Positions 11,095 through 19,335 of a stretch of DNA of 64,000 nt are shown here, piece after piece. The notes beneath the pieces were generated by a model. That model was given only the letters and a program-made list of their open reading frames with translations. It was not told where the DNA came from and did not search any database. This DNA is from JBEKUY01 sp049514555 (GTDB taxonomy: Bacteria > Acidobacteriota > Terriglobia > Acidiferrales > UBA7541). The stretch covers positions 1-64,000 of the forward strand of contig JBEKUY010000011.1 of NCBI GenBank assembly GCA_049514555.1. Direction: 5' to 3'. Position numbers and translations under genes: made by a program. How positions within the stretch are numbered: position 1 is the first letter of the stretch; the number at the start of each line of letters is the position of its first letter.

Positions 11095-12012
11095 GTGGAG
11101 ATTCTTCGTAAGTTCAAGGTTTTCTTCGTTGTTAGCGCGGCTGGCGTGCTCATATTCGGCCTCCTCGCGATGGCCGTCATTCGCCGAGGTGGCCAGGACG
11201 CGTCTCGGCCCGGAAACGCGCCCGGCACCATCGAGCTCGGCGGACGCACCCGAACTTACTTTGTCCACGTTCCGCCCGGCTATGACGGTCAGAAAGCACT
11301 TCCGCTTGTGCTGGTCCTCCACGGCGGAATGGGCAGCTCCGAGGGCGTTGAATCGCTCTCCGGCATGAGCGTGAAGGCGGACAAGGAAGGTTTTCTCGTC
11401 GCCTATCCGAACGGTACCGGGCGCCTCTTCACGTGGAATTCCGGCAATTGTTGTGGATCCGCCATGCAGAATAACGTGGATGACGTCGGGTTCCTGAGCG
11501 CCCTCATCGACAAGTTGGAGCGGGATTACGCAGTGAACCCGAAGCGCGTCTACGTCACCGGAATCTCCAATGGAGGAATGATGACCTACCGCCTCGCCTG
11601 CGAACTTGCCGATAAAATCGCTGCCATCGCTCCCGTGGAAGGTGCGCAGAACGTGGATTGCCGACCATCTGCACCTGTTTCCGTGATCGTGTTCCACGGC
11701 ACTGCCGATGGCCTCGTGCCCTTTGGCGGCGGCGCTTCACCATTTCAGATTGGTCCTCGGCGCCGCGACACCTCCGTCGCCCAGGCTGTTTCTTTCTGGG
11801 TGAACGAGGACGGCTGCTCGCCGGCCCCTGAGCACGAAGAAACTTCCGCAGTTCACATCGACACCTATTCCGGCTGCAAGAACGGCACCGCTGTCGTTCT
11901 CTACGCCATTCAGGGAGGCCGTCATAAGTGGCCGGGACATCGATTCAGCGGCACCACTGTTTCCGCCACCGACCTGATGTGGTCCTTCTTCGCCCAACAT
12001 CCCAAACCGTAG
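11095..12012 (+). CDS. Membrane-anchored or secreted esterase, LpqC/feruloyl-esterase/PHB-depolymerase type
   Basis: A 305-residue alpha/beta hydrolase. An N-terminal hydrophobic helix (VFFVVSAAGVLIFGLLAMAV) anchors or exports it. The oxyanion region is VLVLHGGMGSS, the nucleophile elbow is GISNGGMM, and a likely catalytic Asp and His lie in HGTADGLVPF and GGRHKWPG. The paired cysteines GNCCGS are typical of the PHB-depolymerase/LpqC family. GTG 11095 is chosen because GGAGG lies five bases upstream; TTG 11077 would place that site inside the gene. The substrate is unknown: ester-linked lipids, polyhydroxyalkanoate or aromatic esters are possible. Confidence 0.85.
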   Translation: MEILRKFKVFFVVSAAGVLIFGLLAMAVIRRGGQDASRPGNAPGTIELGGRTRTYFVHVPPGYDGQKALPLVLVLHGGMGSSEGVESLSGMSVKADKEGFLVAYPNGTGRLFTWNSGNCCGSAMQNNVDDVGFLSALIDKLERDYAVNPKRVYVTGISNGGMMTYRLACELADKIAAIAPVEGAQNVDCRPSAPVSVIVFHGTADGLVPFGGGASPFQIGPRRRDTSVAQAVSFWVNEDGCSPAPEHEETSAVHIDTYSGCKNGTAVVLYAIQGGRHKWPGHRFSGTTVSATDLMWSFFAQHPKP

Positions 12013-12323
12013 TCGTGTCTGTCGTGCTGCTGTAAGACGTGCGGAAACAGGGTGCCTTGCGTCCGAGTGCTTTCAAGGTCTTTAGCCAACGCTCGGCGAC
12101 GAGGCAGGAGCTATATTTCATTCGGTTTTGCTCCCGGGCACCGAAGAAAATAAGGCCTGATTCGCAGTTCAAATTCAAACCCTCAGAGCGCCTTCAGTAC
12201 TTCTTAGAACCCACGGCCGGATGCGGGGCCGCCCAGCCAGGACATGGTTTGCAGCATCCCGCCCTTTCAGTCGTCGGAGGCACCACGATGGCACGCCACT
12301 GTAGCGTCGAGGGCCTGCTGTAA
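12013..12323. other. Intergenic stretch, no gene recognised
   Basis: The 311 bases between the esterase and the convergent secreted-protein gene are less GC-rich than the flanks. One short open frame on the + strand lacks a ribosome site and protein-like composition. I see no strong hairpin with a T-run, no repeat and no RNA gene. Confidence 0.5.
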
Positions 12324-12788
12324 TCACTTGGCTGGAGCCTTGGCTGGAGCCTGAGCTGGAGCCTTGGCTGGATCCTCCGGCTTAGCAGGCTGGGAAGGTG
12401 GCGCGTTTTTCAGCTTGGCCAGCGCTTCATCCACGCGCTTTTTGAAGTCGCCCTGGTCGTTGTGCGAAAGTCCGCTATACATCGACACAACACTCATCTC
12501 GCACGCGGTACCAATCGGCAACAAGGTGACATGGTTTTTGCCCTGGTTGACCGCTCCGATAACGGACCAATGAATGGAGTGTTTCACATTGTAGTCAGCA
12601 GTCATTTTGTCGTCGTCACTCTGCACGTCTTTGTAGTTGTTCGGATTCCCAAGGGCGACTTTGACCGCGCCCCACACCTCGCTGCAAGGAACGGGATAGG
12701 TAGTCTTGTAAGTCTTGCTGCCGGCACCGAACGCCGGCAGAGCAAGAGCAAGCGACAGCAAAGCTACAACCGCAAGCCTCGTCTTCAT
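12324..12788 (-). CDS. Small secreted protein with Pro-Ala-Lys tail, unknown function
   Basis: A 154-residue exported protein. ATG at 12788 has an AGGAG ribosome site and begins a clear signal peptide (MKTRLAVVALLSLALALPAFG). The mature part shows a single compact domain (YPVPCSEVWGAVKVAL through SMYSGLSHNDQGDF) and ends in a PAK/PAQ tail (PAKAPAQAPAKAPAK) that looks disordered and might interact with the cell wall. The frame stays open upstream for another 480 bases, but that extension has no signal peptide and lies before the ribosome site. The domain is one I associate with acidobacterial secreted proteins without known role. Confidence 0.75.
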   Translation of the reverse strand: MKTRLAVVALLSLALALPAFGAGSKTYKTTYPVPCSEVWGAVKVALGNPNNYKDVQSDDDKMTADYNVKHSIHWSVIGAVNQGKNHVTLLPIGTACEMSVVSMYSGLSHNDQGDFKKRVDEALAKLKNAPPSQPAKPEDPAKAPAQAPAKAPAK

Positions 12789-13093
12789 CGTGGTATGTCT
12801 CCTCGTACGGATGTGCTTCTCAGAATTCAAAACCGAACAGAAATGCCCGCTGCAAGACACCTGGAAAACAGTCTCTCGAAACATTTCCTCAGTGCGCCAA
12901 GTCAACTGAGCCAGTGACCAGCCTCTACCTGGGATTTCCTTTTTGGATCCCGAGTTCGGGTCAGCATACACCAAGTCGCTTTCCTTTGTGTCCTCCAGTC
13001 GCAGTTGTTCCCTCTGGGAGCCGTCTTTCTGATCCTGGCTGCTTACTGCCGGTAACAGGGCGTCTTGCGCCCTCGATGGAGTCTGAGGGCGGG
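12789..13093. other. Intergenic stretch between secreted-protein gene and hypF
   Basis: These 305 bases hold the upstream region of the secreted-protein gene and the 3' flank of hypF, both transcribed leftwards. One modest inverted repeat, AGGGCG-N5-CGCCCT at 13057-13073, lies just past the hypF stop. No T-run follows it in the direction of transcription, so it is not a convincing terminator. No other gene is visible. Confidence 0.5.
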
Positions 13094-15400
13094 CTATTCC
13101 CTTGCGGGGAGCGTTCGGTGCGCCGCGACCACGGCTTGGCCCAGCGCCAGCCCTCCATCTCCCGCGGGCACTTCGGCGTGTGTGAACACGGCAAAGCCTG
13201 CCGCTGCGAGCCGCGCTGTCAGCGCCTCGAAGAGATAGGCGTTCTGGAAGCATCCCCCGCTCAGGCAAATCCGCTGCACGCCGGTTACGCCACGCAGCCG
13301 CTTAGCCGTTTCGGACAAGACTTCGACAAGTCCGTTGTGGAACCGTCGGCTGATCGCGCCGGCGGGCGTCCCATGCCCTAGATCCTCGAGCAGCCCCTCG
13401 AACATCGGTTGGCAATCAATCTGCCAGGGCATCGCGCGATCGGCCAGACCAAAGGCGTATCCATCCGCCGGCCCCGGTTCCAGAGACATCTCCAACTCGA
13501 TGGCGGCCTGCGCCTCGTACGTGACCGTGCTACAAATGCCCGCGAGCGCCGCAACCGCGTCGAACAACCTCCCGCAACTCGAAGTCTTCGGAGTATTCAC
13601 TCCGCGTTCGATCATGCGCAGGAGCATTTCCGTATGCCGGCGGTCGAGTTGCTTGATGAACCGCACGCCTTTCTCGAAGGCACTGCCGCCGAAAAACTCG
13701 GCGAGGTAGCCGACCGCCATTCGCCACGGCTCCCGGATCGCCGCCGCCCCGCCCGGCATCGGCACGTATCGAAAATGCGCCGCGCGCTCGAAATCGGCGT
13801 ACCCGGCCAGCAGCATCTCGCCGCCCCAGATTGCTCCGTCGGTTCCATGGCCCGTGCCGTCCAGCACGATGCCGATGACGTGCCCATCCAGATGGTTTTC
13901 GGCCATGCACGCGGCCACGTGCGCGTGATGGTGCTGCACCGCCACGCGCTCCCGGCCCGTCTGCTCGAGCGCCCAGCGCGTCGAGAAATAATCCGGGTGC
14001 AAATCGTGCGCCAGGATGCCCGGCCGGACCTCCAGAATCCCCTGGAGGTGCTCCACGGCCTCCTCGAAGAACTGATAGCTCTCGAGATTCTCCAAATCGC
14101 CGATGTGCTGGCTCAAGAAAGCCTCGTCGCCGCGAATGATGCACACGGTGTTCTTCAGTTCGCCGCCGACGGCCAGCACCGCCGGCAAGTCGCGCTCGAG
14201 CGCCACGGGCGCAGGAACGTATCCGCGCGAGCGGCGAATCTGCCGCGGCCGCCCGCCGGCAACGCGCAGGACCGAATCGTCGCACCGCCGCACGATCTCC
14301 CGGTTGTGCACGAGAAACGCGTCCGCAAGCCCGGCGAGCCGCCTCACCGCTTCTTCGTTATCGCTGGCGATCGGCTCTTCGCTCAAGTTCCCGCTGGTCA
14401 TGACCAGCGCTTCGAAGCTGCGCCCCGCGAAGAGCAAATGATGCAGCGGCGTGTACGGAAGAAACACGCCGAGATACCGGTTGCCGGGGGCCACCGCCGG
14501 AGTGATCCGGCTCTCCGGTTTCCACGGCAGCAAGACGATCGGCCGTTCCACCGATTCGAGCAGCGCGCGCGCCGCGGCATCCACCTCGCAAAACGCCTCG
14601 ATCGCATCGAGCCGTGCCGCCATGATCGCGAAGGGCTTCTCCACGCGCCGCTTGCGCTCGCGCAGCGTCGCGACCGCGGCGGAATTGGCCGCGTCGCAGG
14701 CGAGGTGGAATCCGCCGAGGCCCTTCACCGCGACGATCGAACCCGCCCCGAGCAATTCCGCGGCGGCGCAAATGGGATCTTCCGCCGCGATTCTGCCCCC
14801 GGCAACATCCCAGAGATCCGCGCGCGGGCCGCATTCCCAGCAAGCGTTCGGCTGGGCATGAAAGCGCCGGTTGGCGGGATCGTCGTATTCGGCCTGGCAT
14901 GCCGGGCACATGCGGAAAACCGCCATCGAGGTGCGCGCGCGGTCGTAGGGAATCTCGCGCAAGATCGTGAATCGCGGCCCGCAATTCGTGCAGTTGATGA
15001 AGGGATAGCGGTGACGCCGGTCGTGCGGCTCGAAGAGCTCGCGCAGGCAATCGGCGCACACGGCCACATCGGGAGAGACCAGCGCGGAGGGCGCGCGATC
15101 CAATCGGCTGGTCACGATGCGGAATGCGCGGTCGTCATTGGCCGCTCGCGGATGCACGGCAAACGAAGAGATCCGCGCGAGCGGGGGCGTTTCCCGCGGA
15201 AGCCGCTCGAGGAAGGCCTCGACCATCTCCGCCGGTCCCTGCACTTCGATGCTCACGCCGGCGGGCGTATTGGCGATGAAGCCCGCCAGGCCGCATTCGT
15301 TCGCCAGGCGGTAAACGTACGGCCGGAAGCCCACTCCCTGCACGATGCCCGACACTTCGATGGCTTTGCGGATTGGGGACGCTTGTCGGCTTTCGGCCAT
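13094..15400 (-). CDS. hypF: Carbamoyltransferase HypF
   Basis: A 768-residue hydrogenase maturation enzyme that activates carbamoyl phosphate to make the CN ligands of the NiFe centre. The order is complete: an acylphosphatase domain (GIVQGVGFRPYVYRLA), two zinc-finger pairs (CADCLRE with CTNCGPR, and CPACQAE with CWECGP), a YrdC-like domain, and a Kae1-like domain with metal-binding histidines (VQHHHAHVAACMAE) and an ATP-binding glycine loop (LSGGCFQN). ATG 15400 is chosen by a GGTGAG site upstream; the frame itself is open further. It is the last gene of hypCDEABF and begins four bases past hypB. Confidence 0.95.
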   Translation of the reverse strand: MAESRQASPIRKAIEVSGIVQGVGFRPYVYRLANECGLAGFIANTPAGVSIEVQGPAEMVEAFLERLPRETPPLARISSFAVHPRAANDDRAFRIVTSRLDRAPSALVSPDVAVCADCLRELFEPHDRRHRYPFINCTNCGPRFTILREIPYDRARTSMAVFRMCPACQAEYDDPANRRFHAQPNACWECGPRADLWDVAGGRIAAEDPICAAAELLGAGSIVAVKGLGGFHLACDAANSAAVATLRERKRRVEKPFAIMAARLDAIEAFCEVDAAARALLESVERPIVLLPWKPESRITPAVAPGNRYLGVFLPYTPLHHLLFAGRSFEALVMTSGNLSEEPIASDNEEAVRRLAGLADAFLVHNREIVRRCDDSVLRVAGGRPRQIRRSRGYVPAPVALERDLPAVLAVGGELKNTVCIIRGDEAFLSQHIGDLENLESYQFFEEAVEHLQGILEVRPGILAHDLHPDYFSTRWALEQTGRERVAVQHHHAHVAACMAENHLDGHVIGIVLDGTGHGTDGAIWGGEMLLAGYADFERAAHFRYVPMPGGAAAIREPWRMAVGYLAEFFGGSAFEKGVRFIKQLDRRHTEMLLRMIERGVNTPKTSSCGRLFDAVAALAGICSTVTYEAQAAIELEMSLEPGPADGYAFGLADRAMPWQIDCQPMFEGLLEDLGHGTPAGAISRRFHNGLVEVLSETAKRLRGVTGVQRICLSGGCFQNAYLFEALTARLAAAGFAVFTHAEVPAGDGGLALGQAVVAAHRTLPARE

Positions 15401-15404
15401 TCGC

Positions 15405-16082
15405 TCACCGCGCTGGTGCGGCGATTTCGGCCCGGTATTGCCGGCCCTTCGCGCCGAGCCACGCAACCCACTGGTCGAACCCGTCGCCCGTCCGGCAGGA
15501 GAGCTCGATGATTTCGATTTGGGGATGAATTCGGCGGGCATTTTCTTTCGCAGCCGCCGCGTCGAACTCCACGTGCGGCAGCAGATCGGTCTTCGTCAGC
15601 ACCATCAACGAGGCGCGATGAAAAATCCCGGGATACTTGAGCGGCTTGTCTTCACCTTCGGCGACGCTGAGCAGCACGATCTTCTCCGCCTCACCCAAGT
15701 CGTAGCTCGCCGGGCAGACGAGATTGCCGACGTTCTCGACAAACAGCAAACTCGACTCGGCGAGCGGCAGCGCATCGAGCGCGCGCTCGATCATCCGGGC
15801 ATCGAGATGGCAGGTTCCTCCGGTGGTGATCTGCCGCACCGGGAAGCCGAATCGCGCCAGCCGCTGCGCGTCGTTGTCGGTCTGGATGTCCCCGGTCAGG
15901 ACGGCCACGGCGGAATCGCGCGGGAGGGCGGCCAGCGTGCGCTCGAGCAGCGTCGTCTTCCCCGAGCCGGGCGAGCTGATCAGGTTCACGCAGAGAATGC
16001 CGCGCTCGCGAAACCGCAGGCGCAGCGCCGAGGCCACGCGGTCGTTTTCGCCGAGCACTTTTTTCTCTACGGCTTCACGCAT
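15405..16082 (-). CDS. hypB: Hydrogenase nickel-incorporation GTPase HypB
   Basis: A 225-residue SIMIBI GTPase that drives nickel insertion into the hydrogenase large subunit. It has P-loop SSPGSGKTTLL, TGDIQTDND, the metal-site region GGTCHLD, ENVGNLVCPA and TKTDLL for guanine recognition. It lacks the His-rich N-terminal nickel store and the CCxxGC motif of longer HypB proteins. ATG 16082 overlaps the end of hypA by 16 bases and has a GGAGG site. The partner is HypA, encoded just upstream. Confidence 0.95.
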   Translation of the reverse strand: MREAVEKKVLGENDRVASALRLRFRERGILCVNLISSPGSGKTTLLERTLAALPRDSAVAVLTGDIQTDNDAQRLARFGFPVRQITTGGTCHLDARMIERALDALPLAESSLLFVENVGNLVCPASYDLGEAEKIVLLSVAEGEDKPLKYPGIFHRASLMVLTKTDLLPHVEFDAAAAKENARRIHPQIEIIELSCRTGDGFDQWVAWLGAKGRQYRAEIAAPAR

Positions 16083-16426
16083 GAATCCTCCACTTCCAGG
16101 TAGGCGATATCCAGCTCGGCGCCGCCCTCGGTGGCCGTGCGCTCGCCGCCGCACGCAGAGCACTTTACCCTAGAATCCTCCACTGCGAACACGGCGCCGC
16201 AATCAAGGCAGCGCTCGCGCCTCGGGCACCATTCGATTTCGAGCCTCAGATTCGCGAGCGGCGTATCGCGGGTCAGCGCCGAAAAAGCGAAATCGAGCGC
16301 GCCGCGATCCACGTTGGAGAGCTCGCCGATCCGCACGCCGACGGCGAGGAAAGCGGCCTCGGGCCGCCGCCGCGCCTCCGCTTCGACGGCTTCCAAGATG
16401 GATGAAGCGATGCCGATCTCGTGCAT
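16067..16426 (-). CDS. hypA: Hydrogenase nickel-incorporation metallochaperone HypA
   Basis: A 119-residue chaperone that hands nickel to the hydrogenase. The conserved nickel-binding N-terminus MHEIGIASSI is intact and a CxxC pair zinc site is present (CLDCG and CSACGG). Length and layout match the family. It sits between hypE, 11 bases upstream, and hypB, which it overlaps, so nickel insertion genes are translationally coupled. Confidence 0.95.
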   Translation of the reverse strand: MHEIGIASSILEAVEAEARRRPEAAFLAVGVRIGELSNVDRGALDFAFSALTRDTPLANLRLEIEWCPRRERCLDCGAVFAVEDSRVKCSACGGERTATEGGAELDIAYLEVEDSCVKP

Positions 16427-16437
16427 GCCATGCGTTC

Positions 16438-17499
16438 CTAGCAGATTCGAGGGAGCTGGTCGCCGGCCAGCATGTCCACGATGCGCGAAGTGCCCAGTAC
16501 GGTCCGCATCACGACCATTCCCCGGTGCTCTTCGGTGACGCGCCCGATGATTCGCGCCTCGCGGCCGAGCGGGTGCGCGCCGAGCGCCGCGAGCGCCTTT
16601 TCCGCAGCGTCCGGCGAGACGATGGCCACGAGCTTTCCTTCATTCGCCACGTAGAGCGGGTCGAGGCCGAGCATCTCGCACGCGCCGCGCACTTCCGCTC
16701 GGATCGGCAGGCTCGGCTCGTCGAGCTCCATGCCCACGCGCGAGCGCGCCGCGATCTCGTTCAACGTGCTCGAGAGCCCGCCGCGCGTCGGGTCGCGCAG
16801 GCAACGCACCTCCCGCGTGGCGTCGAGCAATTGCCCCACGAGCGTGTGCAGCGGAGCCGAATCGCTGGCCATCTCGCTCTCGAATTCCAGGCCCTCGCGC
16901 TCGGCCAAAATCGCGATTCCGTGATCGCCGAGCGTCCCGCTCACGAGAATCGCGTCGCCCGGTTTCGCCTGCTCGGCCGAAAGGTGCACGCCCTCGCGCA
17001 CCAAACCGATGCCCGACGTATTGATGAAGAGCCCATCGCCACTGCCCTTCTCCACGACCTTCGTGTCGCCCGTCACTACCATCACTCCCGCACGCTCGGC
17101 CGCCGCTCGCATCGAATGCGCCACGCGCCGCAGCGTTTCGATCTCCAAACCCTCTTCGATGATGAACGCCGCGCTCAACCACAGCGGCTCGGCGCCGCCC
17201 ATCGCCAGATCGTTCACCGTGCCGTACACCGCGAGCGATCCGATATCTCCACCGCGGAAGAAGAGCGGCTTCACGACGAACGAGTCGGTCGTATAGGCGA
17301 GCCGAATCCCCTTCACGTTGACGATGGCTTGATCTTCCAGCCGCTCGAGAATCGGATTGCGCAGCGCGGGCAGAAACACTTCCTTCAGCAGCTCGGCGCT
17401 GAGCTTGCCGCCGCTGCCGTGGCCCAGCAAGATGCGTTCGCCCGCAGGAAGCGGCAGCGGGCAGGAAAGCGCCGCGGCCGGGTTGGTGTCGTCCGCCAA
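16438..17499 (-). CDS. hypE: Hydrogenase maturation factor HypE
   Basis: A 353-residue AIR-synthase-like enzyme that dehydrates the carbamoylated C-terminal cysteine to thiocyanate. The required C-terminus PRIC is present, with Cys as the last residue. Other landmarks are GHGSGGKLS, AYTTDSFVV, VYGTVNDLAMGG and TRGGLSSTLNEIA. The start appears to be TTG 17499: AAGGAG lies just upstream, while the frame upstream overlaps hypD and has no HypE homology. Eight bases separate it from hypD. It works with HypF, encoded at the other end of the operon. Confidence 0.93.
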   Translation of the reverse strand: MADDTNPAAALSCPLPLPAGERILLGHGSGGKLSAELLKEVFLPALRNPILERLEDQAIVNVKGIRLAYTTDSFVVKPLFFRGGDIGSLAVYGTVNDLAMGGAEPLWLSAAFIIEEGLEIETLRRVAHSMRAAAERAGVMVVTGDTKVVEKGSGDGLFINTSGIGLVREGVHLSAEQAKPGDAILVSGTLGDHGIAILAEREGLEFESEMASDSAPLHTLVGQLLDATREVRCLRDPTRGGLSSTLNEIAARSRVGMELDEPSLPIRAEVRGACEMLGLDPLYVANEGKLVAIVSPDAAEKALAALGAHPLGREARIIGRVTEEHRGMVVMRTVLGTSRIVDMLAGDQLPRIC

Positions 17500-17507
17500 A
17501 GAACTCC

Positions 17508-18605
17508 TTACAAGGTAACGAGATGCCGCCGGTACTGATAATAGGCCGCGCACGCGCCCTCGGAAGAAACCATCGGCGCACCCAACGGCTTCTCGGGCGT
17601 GCAGCGCGTGCCAAACGCGGTGCAATCGGTCGGCTTGCGCAGGCCTTGCAGCACGAGGGCGCTGATGCATTCGGGCGGCTCTTCGGAATGCATTTCGCCG
17701 ATATTGAAGATGCGTTCCGCGTCGAACGCGGCAAACTCGGGGCGCGGACGCAAGCCGCTTTGTGCGATCGGGCCGATCCCGCGCCACTTCTGGTCGCAAA
17801 CCTCGAAGACTCGCTCCACCGCCGCCTGCGCCGGGCGGTTCCCTTCATAGGTCACCGAGCGCGTGTACTGGTTCTCCGCCTCGGCGCGGCCTGCTTCGAG
17901 CTGCGCGACCAACATCGCAATGGCTTCGAGCAGGTCCAGCGGCTCGAACCCGCCAACGACGATCGGAACGCGGAATTCCCGTACCAGCTCTGCATACTCC
18001 GCATAACCCATTACCGTGCAGACGTGCCCCGGCGCGATGAATCCTTGCACGCGATTGTGCGGCGAGCCGAGCAGCAGCCGGATCGCCGGCGGCACCAGCA
18101 CGTGCGAACTCAACAGGCTGAAATTCGAGAGCCCTTCGCGGGCGGCCTGCAACACGGTCATGGCATGCGCCGGAGCAGTGGTTTCAAACCCGATGGCGAA
18201 GAACACCACCTGACGGCCTGGCATCGTCCGCGCCAGATCGAGCGCAGCAAGCGGCGAATACACGATGCGCACGTCGCCGCCCTCCGACTTGACGTGGAAC
18301 AAGTCGGTCTCCGAGCCGGGGACGCGCAGCATGTCGCCGTAGGAAACCAGCGTCACTCCCGGCCGTCGCGCCAGCGCGATAGCGCGGTCAATCGTCTCCA
18401 GCGGCGTCACGCAGACCGGGCAACCCGGGCCGTGCACGAGTTGCACGCTCTCGCCGAGCAGTTCGTCGATGCCGTAGCGCATCAGCGTGTGCGTCTGCCC
18501 GCCGCAAATCTCCATCAGCACCCACGGCCTCGTCGACTTCTCGCGGATGTCGGCCGCCAGTGCCCGCGCAATTCGCCCATCGCGGTATTCATCCAGATAC
18601 TTCAC
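17508..18605 (-). CDS. hypD: Hydrogenase maturation factor HypD
   Basis: A 365-residue Fe-S protein forming the scaffold with HypC on which Fe(CN)2CO is built. Signature motifs are present: MEICGGQTHT, HGPGCPVCVTP, SYGDMLRVPG, FFAIGFETTAP and PGHVCTVMG. The C-terminal cysteines for the [4Fe-4S] cluster are seen in FGTRCTPE and SSEGACAAYY. GTG 18605 overlaps the stop of hypC (GTGA), showing tight coupling. Confidence 0.95.
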   Translation of the reverse strand: MKYLDEYRDGRIARALAADIREKSTRPWVLMEICGGQTHTLMRYGIDELLGESVQLVHGPGCPVCVTPLETIDRAIALARRPGVTLVSYGDMLRVPGSETDLFHVKSEGGDVRIVYSPLAALDLARTMPGRQVVFFAIGFETTAPAHAMTVLQAAREGLSNFSLLSSHVLVPPAIRLLLGSPHNRVQGFIAPGHVCTVMGYAEYAELVREFRVPIVVGGFEPLDLLEAIAMLVAQLEAGRAEAENQYTRSVTYEGNRPAQAAVERVFEVCDQKWRGIGPIAQSGLRPRPEFAAFDAERIFNIGEMHSEEPPECISALVLQGLRKPTDCTAFGTRCTPEKPLGAPMVSSEGACAAYYQYRRHLVTL

Positions 18606-18874
18606 GAGCTTTTCTCCGGCTTAGCGGGATCGGGCCGCAGATCCTCGGCGAGCATGCCCATGCTTTCGAGCAAGGCGTAGGTCTTTTCCGCCTCTTCGCG
18701 GTCCACCACGGTGAGGGCAAACCCAACGTGCACGAGCACGTAATCGTCCAGCGCCGCTTCAGGAACGAAATCGAGGCACACTTGTTTCACAATGCCGCCA
18801 AATTGCACGCGTCCGGTGCGGCTGCCGTCGCGCTCTTCGAAACCGACAATTTTCCCTGGAATCGCCAGGCACAT
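18602..18874 (-). CDS. hypC: Hydrogenase assembly chaperone HypC
   Basis: A 90-residue chaperone of the HypC/HupF family. The N-terminal Cys2 required for iron binding is present (MCLAIPGKIV), followed by the beta-barrel (GRVQFGGIVKQVCLDF, DDYVLVHVGFAL). It is the first gene of the operon and partners HypD. No hydrogenase large- or small-subunit gene lies on either side, which is unusual because hyp genes are often clustered with the enzyme they mature. Confidence 0.95.
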   Translation of the reverse strand: MCLAIPGKIVGFEERDGSRTGRVQFGGIVKQVCLDFVPEAALDDYVLVHVGFALTVVDREEAEKTYALLESMGMLAEDLRPDPAKPEKSS

Positions 18875-19335
18875 GGTTGTATTTCGCTGCCCTCGGATCC
18901 AAACCCCAGCCGCTTCCGCCGGATCACCGGCGAAGCGGGGTCCGCTCCCCTCTTAAATTCTACTCTCAATTCCCCCCCTTCGCCTGCTCAGTACGCCCGG
19001 CACGCCGATTCCACGGAACGCAGTCTCCTGAATGGCGTTCGAGGTTACTTACTCGTCGCAAGGTGCCCTGGGCGTAGCCGATCCCGTGAAAAACTACGGA
19101 AGGGTGAGCTCTCCTCCCTGTCCTCAATTCTGCGGCACAGAATTCGACGAGCGCATCACTGCGCCATCGAGTGCCGTGTCCTTACCCGCATGCGAGTCGC
19201 AACATCCCAACTCTCCCGACGGCTTAATCAATTGGACATGGTTGACGACTCATAACGAAAATCGCCCGGTGGTGCTGATAGTATGAGATTTCCTGGTTGC
19301 TGCGGTCCCGTGAGGCCGCGCCAGGAGGCAGTCTC
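18875..19335. other. Divergent intergenic region upstream of hypC and the HD-GYP gene
   Basis: These 461 bases must hold the promoters of the leftward hyp operon and the rightward HD-GYP gene. A strong hairpin lies at 18910-18938: a 12-bp GC-rich stem with one bulged base (CCGCTTCCGCCGG pairing with CCGGCGAAGCGG) around an ATCA loop, within 65 bases of the hypC start and so probably in its leader. No protein-coding frame of credible composition was seen. Confidence 0.5.

Noticed and set aside
13057..13073. Intrinsic terminator after hypF
   Set aside because: The hairpin AGGGCG-N5-CGCCCT is real but no T-run follows in the direction of transcription.
13409..15511. A 700-residue frame on the + strand opposite hypF
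   Set aside because: It is entirely antisense to a clear HypF, and its composition (rich in Arg, His and Gly) is typical of high-GC shadow frames.
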